From the NCBI RefSeq assembly GCF_017312485.1, contig NZ_BMBA01000004.1:186001-250000 (forward strand): DNA of 64,000 nt. Reading direction: 5' to 3'. The notes beneath the pieces were generated by a model. The model had not been told where the DNA came from and made no database searches. It saw nothing but the letters and a program-made list of their open reading frames with translations. The position numbers were made by a program, and so were the translations under genes. Source of the stretch: Clostridium zeae. Lineage in GTDB: Bacteria; Bacillota; Clostridia; Clostridiales; Clostridiaceae. This document shows, piece after piece, positions 43,129 to 51,227 of the stretch (the first letter of the stretch is position 1; each line of letters starts with the position of its first letter).

Positions 43129-43938
43129 TTAAGCTTCCATACTCATCTTTGAACCCATGACACGTTTGATTAATCTAGTTGCAAAACCTGCGTTGATTCC
43201 ATACATAAAGTTCATAATTTTAGAATCCTTACCAACAAAGAGCCTATACTTGTTCTTTTCCATTCCACTTATGATTTTTGAAGCTGCTGCTGCTGGTGAT
43301 AATAGTAATTTAGAGTTTTTCTCTGAATCTGAGGCAGCCTTATCAGTAATGTCTGAATTTTTCATAATATCTGTTGCTATCCCTCCTGGGAATACAATAG
43401 ATACATGTACATTTGTCCCTAATAATTCTGAGTATAAACCTTCAGTCATTAGCTTTACCGCCGCCTTTGAAGCGCCGTATGAATTCTGTCCTGGAAACGG
43501 AAAAAATCCTCCCATACTTGCAACATTTACTATATGAGCTTCAGGTCTAGTCAATAAATGATTTAGAAATGCCTTTGTCATATACAAGGTCCCAAAAAAA
43601 TTGACGTTCATAATTCTATCAATTTGCTCAAATTTTAAATCTTTTAAATCAATAAAAGGCTGTATGATACCTGCATTATTAATAACACCGTCAATGTGAC
43701 CCAATGAGGAAACAATTTCCTCTGCAAAATTAAATACAGACTCTTTATCTGTAATGTCTAAAACTCGAATTAATAAATTTGGGTTTTTACCAGAGATTCT
43801 AAAGGTTTCTTGAAGCGCAAACTGGTTTACATCAATTGCTATAACCTTTGCACCTTTCGATAATAGTTTAAGAGTTAACTCTCTTCCTACACCGTTTCCA
43901 CCACCAGTAACTACTATATTTTTATTTGCTACTTTCAT
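43129..43938 (-). CDS. short-chain dehydrogenase/reductase, first gene of GH2 operon
   Basis: A 269-residue SDR. The cofactor motif is TGGGNGVGRELT (about residues 11-22), VINNAGI is at about 86-92, the catalytic Ser is in NVASMGGF and Tyr/Lys in YGASKAAVK. The C-terminal about 40 residues (NFMYGINAGFATRLIKRVMG) are hydrophobic/basic and resemble membrane-associating SDRs. It heads the SDR-GH2 operon divergent from the AraC gene. The substrate is unknown. Confidence 0.88.
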   Translation of the reverse strand: MKVANKNIVVTGGGNGVGRELTLKLLSKGAKVIAIDVNQFALQETFRISGKNPNLLIRVLDITDKESVFNFAEEIVSSLGHIDGVINNAGIIQPFIDLKDLKFEQIDRIMNVNFFGTLYMTKAFLNHLLTRPEAHIVNVASMGGFFPFPGQNSYGASKAAVKLMTEGLYSELLGTNVHVSIVFPGGIATDIMKNSDITDKAASDSEKNSKLLLSPAAAASKIISGMEKNKYRLFVGKDSKIMNFMYGINAGFATRLIKRVMGSKMSMEA

Positions 43939-44105
43939 ATTTTATCCTTTCACTCCCAACACCGGTCTATATTATAGCCTCCTATAAAGATAGATAACTC
44001 TATACCTAAAACTACTTTTAAAACTTTGCTGGATTCATAGCATAACTTTAAAAATATAAGCTTAATTATAGAGTTACTTATCTATATCAGAGACTCTTTA
44101 AATCA

Positions 44106-44160
44106 ATAATATATTAAAACACTTTTGCACACTCGTAATATATCACCTTTTTTAGTAAAA
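44106..44160 (-). promoter_or_regulatory. shared regulon promoter element, copy D (GH2 operon)
   Basis: On the minus strand ATATTACGAG and AAAAGTGTTTTAATATA join a -10 TATTAT (44106-44111). Spacing of TATATT (44110) to CTCG (44132) is again 22 bp. It lies between the SDR-GH2 operon and the divergent AraC gene. Confidence 0.75.
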
Positions 44161-44241
44161 TTTCGACCTTCACATATTTTCTACACTCTTTGATATAGGT
44201 TATAATATATATAATTTACAAAAGCGAAAGGATGTATTGAA

Positions 44242-45486
44242 ATGCCTGAATACCTATCTTCAATTGAAAAAATCTGCAAATTTACACTTAACCTTACTAA
44301 TATGGATGTTACTTTTATTGATACGTCGTCAAACGTTCTCTTTGAATATGGCCATACTCAGGTACCCCAAATCCTAAGACCTTATTGGAAAAATGTGAAT
44401 GAGATATTAAGTCTGCATGATTATAATTCTGATGAGGATGCCTTATTACATTCAACCTCTTATATGACCAACTTTATCTCCGTTAAAGTATGCAGTAACA
44501 ACAAATATCTTGGTAATATTATTGTAGGTCCTTATCTCATTGAAGAACCTAATATATTAATGATTGAAAATATAATCTTTGAGAATAAGCTTTCAATCTC
44601 ACTGAAAAACACAATTAAGCAATACTATCTCTCTCTTCCACTGATCAGTACTTATAAAGCCAAGATTATCGCTGAATCTCTTTCCTACAGCGCACTTAAT
44701 ATTCAATTTATTGAGTCCCATAGTGTTGGTATAGGAGATAGAAAATATAGTTTTCAAACTGTCACCCCAATTTCACAGGATACTTTAAAAAAGACCACTG
44801 AACAATCTATAGATTATATTGAACAAATTTATAAAAATGAAAATGAGCTTCTTCACGCTGTTGAAACAGGTAATATTGAAAAAATTGAAGAAATATTCGA
44901 AAAATCTTCTATTACCTCACGTGATTTGCAGGATCGTGTTCCTAATGACCCACTGCGTACAGGAAAGAATTTAGCTTTTGTATTAAATACTATTCTTAGA
45001 AAGGCTGCAGAAAAAGGTGGGCTTCACCCAATGGATATTCACAGCATGTCAGGTAAATATGCAGTGCAAATCGAGCAGACTACTACCTCAAATCAGCTAT
45101 CAGAACTAATTGTGAAGATGCCTTCAGAATATTGCAAAGCTGTAAAGAAGCTGTCACTAAAAAACTTTAATTATCTTACCCAAAAGGCTATAGAGTATAT
45201 AAGAATTAATCTTGACGGTGATCTTAGCCTGGAAGCTATTTCAAGTGCACTAGATATTAGTCCTACTATGCTGTCCAGGCAATTTAAGAAAGAAACAAAA
45301 CACAATATTACAGAGTATATTAATGCTCAAAGAATAAACGAAGCAGTATATATCATGGAAAATCAAAACATATCAGTTACCGACATAGCCTATATGGTTG
45401 GTTTTAATGATCTTAACTACTTTACAAAAGTGTTTAAGAAGCTTAAAGGAATGACTCCTTCAGAATATAGAAAAAATAAGAGTTAA
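44242..45486 (+). CDS. AraC family transcriptional regulator, probable regulator of the glycoside locus
   Basis: A 414-residue regulator. The first about 290 residues form a sensor part with no cupin signature, resembling PocR/YSIRK-type AraC proteins. The C-terminal about 100 residues carry two helix-turn-helix motifs (LSLEAISSALDISPTMLSRQFKKE and VTDIAYMVGFNDLNYFTKVFKKLKGMTPSEYR). It is divergent from the SDR-GH2 operon, and four promoters on the locus side share one element just upstream of the -10, where an AraC activator would bind. The inducer is unknown. Confidence 0.9.
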   Translation: MPEYLSSIEKICKFTLNLTNMDVTFIDTSSNVLFEYGHTQVPQILRPYWKNVNEILSLHDYNSDEDALLHSTSYMTNFISVKVCSNNKYLGNIIVGPYLIEEPNILMIENIIFENKLSISLKNTIKQYYLSLPLISTYKAKIIAESLSYSALNIQFIESHSVGIGDRKYSFQTVTPISQDTLKKTTEQSIDYIEQIYKNENELLHAVETGNIEKIEEIFEKSSITSRDLQDRVPNDPLRTGKNLAFVLNTILRKAAEKGGLHPMDIHSMSGKYAVQIEQTTTSNQLSELIVKMPSEYCKAVKKLSLKNFNYLTQKAIEYIRINLDGDLSLEAISSALDISPTMLSRQFKKETKHNITEYINAQRINEAVYIMENQNISVTDIAYMVGFNDLNYFTKVFKKLKGMTPSEYRKNKS

Positions 45487-45596
45487 ATCTTAGAGACTGA
45501 AAAAAGATTAGATGATCCAACAGCTTTTATTAATTCATTTATAGATTTGATTTTTATTTAAATTTTGAGTTATTAAACTAAGAAAGGAATTGGCTT

Positions 45597-46385
45597 ATGA
45601 TTACTATTTACGATTGGTTTGGCTATGAATTGCCGATAAAGGAACGTTATCATCTAATAAAAGAAGCCGGGTTTGATGGTGTCTTATTATGGTGGAGTAA
45701 TGGCTTTGGTCGTGACGTCTTTGGCCAAAATGATTACCGTAACGGTCCACAAATTGCACGAGAAGCAGGCCTTTTTATTGAAAATATCCACGCACCAGTC
45801 CAAACCCAAAACGACCTCTGGCTTGACAATTTAGACGGAGATACCTTAACTGATTGCTATTTTAAATGTGTTGAAGATTGCTCCAAATTTGAGATTCCTA
45901 CAATGGTGGTTCATCTTCCTGACGAAAAAAATCCATATAACTTATTAGGGCTTGATAGAATTAAGAGAATCGCTGAGAAAGCTGAAAAGCTTGGCGTAAA
46001 TGTTGCACTAGAGAATGTACGTAACCTTTCAAATTTGATCTATGTGTTGGAGCAAGTGGCTTCCCAGCGTATTGGATTCTGTTATGACTGCTGTCATCAT
46101 CACAACTACAATCCAGGTTACGATTTGTTATCCATGTACGGTTCACGACTTATGGCAATACATCTACATGATAATGGTGGAAGTTATGCTCAGCACCAGT
46201 TACCTTTTGACGGCAAGATTGATTGGTCTAATGCCATGAAGAAAATTGCAGAAACGAATTATTCAGGTGGCACTGCATTAGAACCCATGAATTGGGATTA
46301 CAAAGATCTATCCGCAGAGGAATTTTTACAGAAAGCGTTTGAAAAAGCAAAAAGGCTGGAAGCTTTGAGACACTATAATCTATGA
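45597..46385 (+). CDS. TIM-barrel sugar phosphate isomerase/epimerase
   Basis: A 262-residue xylose-isomerase-like barrel. Candidate metal ligands are in VALENVRNL (Glu), CYDCCHHHNYNPG (Asp/His), MAIHLHDNGG (His/Asp) and TALEPMNW (Glu). It follows the AraC gene by 110 bp on the same strand and has a terminator just after it, so it is either co-transcribed with araC or separately promoted. It is only distantly like the isomerase at 35327-36172. Confidence 0.88.
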   Translation: MITIYDWFGYELPIKERYHLIKEAGFDGVLLWWSNGFGRDVFGQNDYRNGPQIAREAGLFIENIHAPVQTQNDLWLDNLDGDTLTDCYFKCVEDCSKFEIPTMVVHLPDEKNPYNLLGLDRIKRIAEKAEKLGVNVALENVRNLSNLIYVLEQVASQRIGFCYDCCHHHNYNPGYDLLSMYGSRLMAIHLHDNGGSYAQHQLPFDGKIDWSNAMKKIAETNYSGGTALEPMNWDYKDLSAEEFLQKAFEKAKRLEALRHYNL

Positions 46386-46408
46386 AACATAAATAATAAG
46401 CAATAATC

Positions 46409-46443
46409 AAAATACCGGACATAGCAAACATCCGGTATTTTTG
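46409..46443 (+). terminator. terminator after the araC/isomerase unit
   Basis: A perfect 9 bp stem AATACCGGA (46411-46419) with TCCGGTATT (46431-46439), followed by TTT. Confidence 0.85.
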
Positions 46444-46543
46444 CGCACGGGATACGTGCTAATGAACATATCCTATCTTTACTTAATTCTTTGGTGGAGG
46501 CGAAGCGTGATTTTTAAAATCCACCCTCCTATATATATTTTAG

Positions 46544-46735
46544 TTAAAAACTCTTAGGTTTACATATTATCTCATGTATCTTTGTATCTAATATTCTATT
46601 TACAAAAGATGGACTCACAACTATACAAGTATCTGCACCTTTTCCACTTCCTCCTACTGCTAGTAGCAACAACTATATGCTTTATATTTCTATCTTTTGC
46701 TGCTTTAATTGCAAGTTCTACACACTTTCTCAGAC
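46544..46735 (-). pseudogene. remnant of a pyruvate-kinase-C-like domain gene
   Basis: Minus-strand coding sense is clear in two frames. The first reads VELAIKAAKDRNIKHIVVATSS, which resembles the alpha/beta domain at the end of pyruvate kinase-like proteins. After one frameshift the second reads SGKGADTCIVVSPSFVNRI... to ...IICKPKSF and TAA. No start is present. The rest of the 406 bp gap at 46386-46791 holds only two terminators and a short GGTGGAGGCG repeat. Confidence 0.5.
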
Positions 46736-46780
46736 ATAAAAAAGATATTCCAATCTAAGCATTTTTAGACTGGAATATCT
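46736..46780 (-). terminator. terminator after DUF1593 gene
   Basis: A 16 bp stem with one wobble (46743-46758 with 46765-46780) is followed by TTTTTTATG on the minus strand. Confidence 0.88.
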
Positions 46781-46791
46781 AAATAAAATAA

Positions 46792-48402
46792 CTATTTAAC
46801 TGTTATAATCACACGTTGATAATATTTTAAAGCATGTTTACCACTATCTTGTACTTCAGCTATCATATGAATTGTATCTCCTGATTTTGCATCTTTAGGT
46901 ACTGTAAATGTAACTGTATCAGAATCGCTTCCACCTAAAGTAATGTTATCTACAACTTCATCTGTTGCTAATTTACGTGAAATACTAAATAAGAAGCCTT
47001 GCACTTTAGTTTCTTCTACTTTATTCTTTGCTACTTTAGATTCTTCATAAGTGTCAGCTTCAGCATAATGCCACCATTTGTAAGAAAGTTTATCTCCATC
47101 TGGATCTTTTCCCTCAGCATGTAAGACAATCTTTTCCCCTGGTGAAGCTTTTAAATTAGTACCTTCCTTAACAGTCAAAGTCGGATTATGATTTGCTTCC
47201 TTATAAGTTTTCGCAACAGCCCAATCGGCTCTTGCAGCAAAATCATTTTGAATATCATCAAACCAACGCATCAAAGAATACTCTGCTTCGTATTGTTTTG
47301 TATATGGATCATAATCTAAAGCTGTATTTTTTGATAACTTATCACTAGTAGCTTCAAATCTACCACCCCAACCACCATATGATGGATTTTCTAAACTTCT
47401 TAAACCATTATTAATTAAATATAAGAAAGATGGTGAATCTCCTTCTGATATAAAGTCATACTTTTTGTATTGAGGGTTTTTTTGAAGATATGCGTCAGTA
47501 CCTCTTTGCTCTTCCTCAAGTTCACCTTTAATATAATTTCCATCTCCCATTAAGGCATACTTAGAAAGCAATTCTCCATGGCCTGATTTAATATTTTTAT
47601 ATAACCAATCGCCTTGTAATCGATTATTTACTTGTTCCGGATTCATTTTCCACGCATATGCAAAACGCCAAAAATTACTAGCATCATTAATTATTTGTAT
47701 ATTAGGCCATTTTTTTGCAATATAGTTACTATAGCTATCATCTTGATTTAAAATAATATAAAGTACAAGTTTATCATTTATTTTCTTTTGAATAGATTCC
47801 CATTCAGGCGTCTTACTGTACTGTTCTTCAATAGATTTTAACGCACGTGCAGTAGTATTTGTACCTCCCCATGTTTGAACATAAAGTTTTCTTTTATCAT
47901 CATCTAAGAAGAGTTTCTTTAATAATTCAGACCCTTCTGTAACTTCATCCATTTCTCCAGCATTTTTAATATTTCCAACTTTAGTTATACCTTTTAAATA
48001 CTCTGGTTTTGGATATCCATCAGCATGCACACTTAAATTCGGATAAATTTTCTCATAACCATTAATTAGCTCATTAATCCATTCTGTACCAGTCCATCTA
48101 TATGGCTTATCTCCTGTTTGTTCATTTCCTGCATAATGAAACATCGAACTTGTTAAAACAATACCAGACAAATCAACTTCATTTGAATACAGAAGAAATC
48201 TAATTACTGAATTCATATCATCTACTTCACCATCTGTTGTAATAACAGTACGAGCTTTTTCTGCTTGTTTAGGTGTTTGCTTTACATTTGATGACGTCTC
48301 TTTTGTAGTTTTACTTTTTTGACATCCAGTAAACATACCAATAGAAAGTGCTAATACTACTACCATAGATAATGATGAGTATATTTTGTATACTTTTTTC
48401 AT
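46792..48402 (-). CDS. DUF1593 lipoprotein (nucleoside-hydrolase-like, Sde182 family)
   Basis: A 536-residue surface lipoprotein. The signal peptide ends at a lipobox FTGC (about residues 24-27). The DUF1593 core (about 50-330) starts with VITTDGEVDDMNSVIRFL, an Asp-rich Ca-binding pattern like that of nucleoside hydrolases. A C-terminal domain (about 410-536, DGDKLSYKWWHYAE) is Ig-like. Such proteins occur in polysaccharide-degradation loci. Transcription appears to be controlled by a cre-like site and a BglG-type antiterminator in the leader. Substrate unknown. Confidence 0.88.
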   Translation of the reverse strand: MKKVYKIYSSLSMVVVLALSIGMFTGCQKSKTTKETSSNVKQTPKQAEKARTVITTDGEVDDMNSVIRFLLYSNEVDLSGIVLTSSMFHYAGNEQTGDKPYRWTGTEWINELINGYEKIYPNLSVHADGYPKPEYLKGITKVGNIKNAGEMDEVTEGSELLKKLFLDDDKRKLYVQTWGGTNTTARALKSIEEQYSKTPEWESIQKKINDKLVLYIILNQDDSYSNYIAKKWPNIQIINDASNFWRFAYAWKMNPEQVNNRLQGDWLYKNIKSGHGELLSKYALMGDGNYIKGELEEEQRGTDAYLQKNPQYKKYDFISEGDSPSFLYLINNGLRSLENPSYGGWGGRFEATSDKLSKNTALDYDPYTKQYEAEYSLMRWFDDIQNDFAARADWAVAKTYKEANHNPTLTVKEGTNLKASPGEKIVLHAEGKDPDGDKLSYKWWHYAEADTYEESKVAKNKVEETKVQGFLFSISRKLATDEVVDNITLGGSDSDTVTFTVPKDAKSGDTIHMIAEVQDSGKHALKYYQRVIITVK

Positions 48403-48524
48403 AATTATTTACACCTCACGCCTAATTATTATAAAGTTATTTTTTATTGTTGTTCTTATTTGCTTATTTTTTATTCAAATTATCTTCTTTACCTATGTGC
48501 ACTAAATAAGAAAAGAAAAATTTA

Positions 48525-48579
48525 ATAAAAAAAGACCTAAATATTTCTTAAAATTATCTTTTAGAAATATCTAGGTCTT
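48525..48579 (-). terminator. leader terminator (attenuator) of DUF1593 gene
   Basis: A stem of about 17 bp (48532-48548 with 48563-48579) is followed on the minus strand by TTTTTTTATT. It lies between the promoter and the start codon, so it is an attenuator rather than an end-of-gene terminator. Confidence 0.85.
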
Positions 48580-48605
48580 GCCTGCATTACCAGTTACAAT
48601 CCTAA
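48571..48605 (-). promoter_or_regulatory. RAT-type ribonucleic antiterminator site
   Basis: On the minus strand GGATTGTAACTGGTAATGCA and GCAGGCAAGACCTAGA match the SacT/LicT/BglG target (GGATTGTTACTG...GCAGGCAAAACC). Its 3' part overlaps the 5' arm of the terminator at 48525-48579, the exact arrangement used for PTS-controlled antitermination. Confidence 0.85.
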
Positions 48606-48627
48606 AATAATGTACTTATTAAATTTC

Positions 48628-48641
48628 AGTAATCGATTACT
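48628..48641. promoter_or_regulatory. cre-like palindrome AGTAATCGATTACT
   Basis: A perfect 14 bp palindrome matching 12 of 14 positions of the catabolite-responsive element consensus TGWAANCGNTNWCA. It lies just downstream of the -10, where CcpA would block transcription. Confidence 0.6.
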
Positions 48642-48652
48642 TAACACTTTTT

Positions 48653-48681
48653 ATATTATCATGTCACCTATAGCCTGTCAA
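48653..48681 (-). promoter_or_regulatory. promoter of DUF1593 gene
   Basis: The -35 is TTGACA (48676-48681), the spacer is 17 bp and the -10 is TAATAT (48653-48658). Confidence 0.85.
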
Positions 48682-48746
48682 TATCCTTTGATTATCAAAA
48701 GATAAATTTTTCAACTCCTGTATAATCATATCTTTCCCTATTACCA

Positions 48747-48926
48747 CTAAAGCGCATTTAATAATTCCATCTTTCTAATACTTTGCTTAACAAAATCAAT
48801 TGCTTGCGTCTGACTCTGTCCTTTATGTTTGATTTCTTTATCTCCTATTCTGCAAATTGATTTATAAGGGTAATCCTTTTCATCATTCTTTACAACAATT
48901 ATCTCATAGTCTTTATATTTTTCCAT
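48747..48926 (-). CDS. small hypothetical protein (59 residues)
   Basis: A 59-residue protein starting MEKYKDYEIIVVKNDEKDYP and ending VKQSIRKMELLNAL. The ATG (48924-48926) is preceded by AAGGGGAGATG, a very good ribosome site, and the stop is TAG at 48747-48749. It looks like a small alpha/beta protein with no membrane segment. I do not recognise the family. It ends just upstream of the DUF1593 promoter and has no obvious link to it. Confidence 0.7.
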   Translation of the reverse strand: MEKYKDYEIIVVKNDEKDYPYKSICRIGDKEIKHKGQSQTQAIDFVKQSIRKMELLNAL

Positions 48927-49129
48927 AAAACATCTCCCCTTTATATATCTTTTATCTAATTATACTATTTTCTTAATAGTTTGAATATTCTATTATTAAA
49001 TTATTTTTTAATTTTTATACACTTGTTTTATGGTAATTTCAAAAATTATATGGGAAGTTAGATTGTACTCAAATTCTTATTCCATATATGATACAGTTCA
49101 CCTTTAATTATTCTAAATCTCTATGACAA

Positions 49130-49172
49130 TGGAAAAACCCACGATAATAAATTTCTTTATTGTCGTGGGTTT
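49130..49172 (-). terminator. terminator after the glycosyltransferase operon
   Basis: AAACCCACGATAA (49135-49147) pairs with TTATTGTCGTGGGTTT (49157-49172) with small mismatches; the minus-strand T-run is GGGTTTTTCC. The rest of 48927-49282 is AT-rich with no coding stretch seen. Confidence 0.7.
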
Positions 49173-49282
49173 CATTGGTGGCGGCAAAGCAGAGTGGGCA
49201 AAATCCACTAAATTCTACTTACTAAATCTTTCTTCTTCACCTAAATTCTTTAAACCTCCTAGAATATAACTTCTTAGATATT

Positions 49283-51214
49283 TTATAACCTTCCCTTATT
49301 ATTTAAAGCATTTATATAAATTTTCGCAATTTCCTTTACACAAGTATCGATATCAAACATATTTTCACACCAACTCTTTCCCCATCTACCAATTGTTATA
49401 GCCCTTTCCTTTCTAATTAAAAGATGCCTGATATCTTTTAATAAATTTTTAACATTTGGCTTTTCAAGGGCATCATGATCACCAAAATACATATTCCATT
49501 GAACGTCTTTTGTACTTTCAGTTACAATTCCAGTATATCCTTGATTACCTATAGCAATTACAGGTTTTCCACACATCATACCTTCTAATGCAACTCTGCC
49601 TGTTCCTATAATAATACTACTTTGAAGATAATATGGTATTACGTTCACTTTTGCACCTATCATATGAACAACTTCTCTTTCCGCCATTTCATTGATTACT
49701 TGTGCTTCTTTTTCTAAGCTTTCTCTTCCAGTGCCATCCCCTATAACAATGACGTGTATATTAGAATAGTGTTCTAATAGCTGTGCGAAACTAAACAATA
49801 ATACACGGGCTACATTTGTCTTGTTCCAATCTAACCTGCTGCAATAGCATAATATCTCTGCACTTTTTGGTATATTAAGTTCTTCTCGTATATCTATATC
49901 CGTATGAGAATTATTAACCAAATCCCTACTAATTCCATTTGGAATTATAGCAATTTTATCTCTAATTTTGTCTCCAAGTTTATTATACAGCATTTCTCTA
50001 ACAGGCTTACTTACTGCAATTACCTTAGAGGCTTGAATACATGTAGAATAAAAAATATTATTAGGATAAAATAATCCATGAATAGTAACTACATATGGTA
50101 TCTTATACATCCTATAAAGTTCGCTAGCAAGCTGCATGCTTGCAAATAAATGGCAGTGGATGACATTTATTTTTTCCTCATCAATAATAGTTTTTAGTAT
50201 TTTTATCATACCAAATTTTTTTTTGTTCGATATATAATCACCATCAATAGGAATTTTAATAACTTTTATTCCATAGGACTTCATTATTACTTCCATAGGA
50301 CCACCAGAAGTTGCTATGACCACATAAACTCCCATATCCATTAATCTTTTAGTAATATTAAGAACGTGGGTTTCTGTTCCTCCAATATTCAATGCATCTA
50401 TAAGCATTAATACTCTTAGTTTACTCTTTTCATTCAGTTTAATTTTCCTTTGTACATTAAAATTTAAATCCTTATAGAAGTCCTTAAATTGAAAAGAATT
50501 CCTAATAGAAGGATCCTTAAGTAGTTTACATGTATATTTAGTATATTCCTTTTGATTTACAAAATGATAAGCATCTTTGTGTCTTCTATAGGAGTAAAGA
50601 ATAGTATTTATCTTTTCTACAGGACTTAATTTAATCAACTCTAATAATAATTCTGTTTGATCATCAAAAAGAGAATTTTTACTATCATAATTCACTTTAT
50701 CCATAAGTTCTTTGCGAATCATTAAAGTTGGAAATATTATCGGTAAAAAACCTGCTATAATTGATTTTTCAATTTCTTCATTACCTTTATAATAATTTTG
50801 AATTCTCTCAATAAAAATACAATCGTTACGTAAGGACGGATCTCTCGTAAAACAGGATATAAGGCATGAGACCATCCCAATCTTCGGATTATCATTCAAA
50901 TAACTCTGTTGAATTTCCAGACGAGTAGGTAAACTTATGTCATCCCCATCATGTCTTATAATAAAATCTCCTTTTGCAAATTTATAGCCTTTCGCAAAGG
51001 CCGACCCAATTCCTTGGTGCTCTTCTAAGTTAATTAAATGAATCCTTTCATCTTTTATTTCAGATATTTTTTCTACTGTTCTATCTTCTGAAGCATCATT
51101 TACAATTATTAATTCCCAATTTGTATATGTCTGTTCACAAATGCTTCTAATACTTTCTTCCATGAATTCTTCACAATTATATACGGGCATTACTATACTA
51201 ATTAATGGTTTCAT
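49283..51214 (-). CDS. fused GT2-GT4 glycosyltransferase
   Basis: About 643 residues with two catalytic units. Residues about 1-240 are a GT-A family 2 domain (ISIVMPVYNCEEFMEESI, then IRHDGDD as the DxD-type motif). Residues about 270-640 are a GT-B family 4 domain (MLIDALNIGGTETHVLNI; GDGTGRESLEKEAQ; GRVALEGMMCGKPVIA near the donor site). I choose the ATG 51212-51214, which follows GGGTGAG; the longer frame would overlap the upstream gene by 47 bp. It would add two sugars to a surface glycan in the cytoplasm. Confidence 0.88.
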   Translation of the reverse strand: MKPLISIVMPVYNCEEFMEESIRSICEQTYTNWELIIVNDASEDRTVEKISEIKDERIHLINLEEHQGIGSAFAKGYKFAKGDFIIRHDGDDISLPTRLEIQQSYLNDNPKIGMVSCLISCFTRDPSLRNDCIFIERIQNYYKGNEEIEKSIIAGFLPIIFPTLMIRKELMDKVNYDSKNSLFDDQTELLLELIKLSPVEKINTILYSYRRHKDAYHFVNQKEYTKYTCKLLKDPSIRNSFQFKDFYKDLNFNVQRKIKLNEKSKLRVLMLIDALNIGGTETHVLNITKRLMDMGVYVVIATSGGPMEVIMKSYGIKVIKIPIDGDYISNKKKFGMIKILKTIIDEEKINVIHCHLFASMQLASELYRMYKIPYVVTIHGLFYPNNIFYSTCIQASKVIAVSKPVREMLYNKLGDKIRDKIAIIPNGISRDLVNNSHTDIDIREELNIPKSAEILCYCSRLDWNKTNVARVLLFSFAQLLEHYSNIHVIVIGDGTGRESLEKEAQVINEMAEREVVHMIGAKVNVIPYYLQSSIIIGTGRVALEGMMCGKPVIAIGNQGYTGIVTESTKDVQWNMYFGDHDALEKPNVKNLLKDIRHLLIRKERAITIGRWGKSWCENMFDIDTCVKEIAKIYINALNNKGRL

Positions 51215-51227
51215 AAGCTCACCCACT

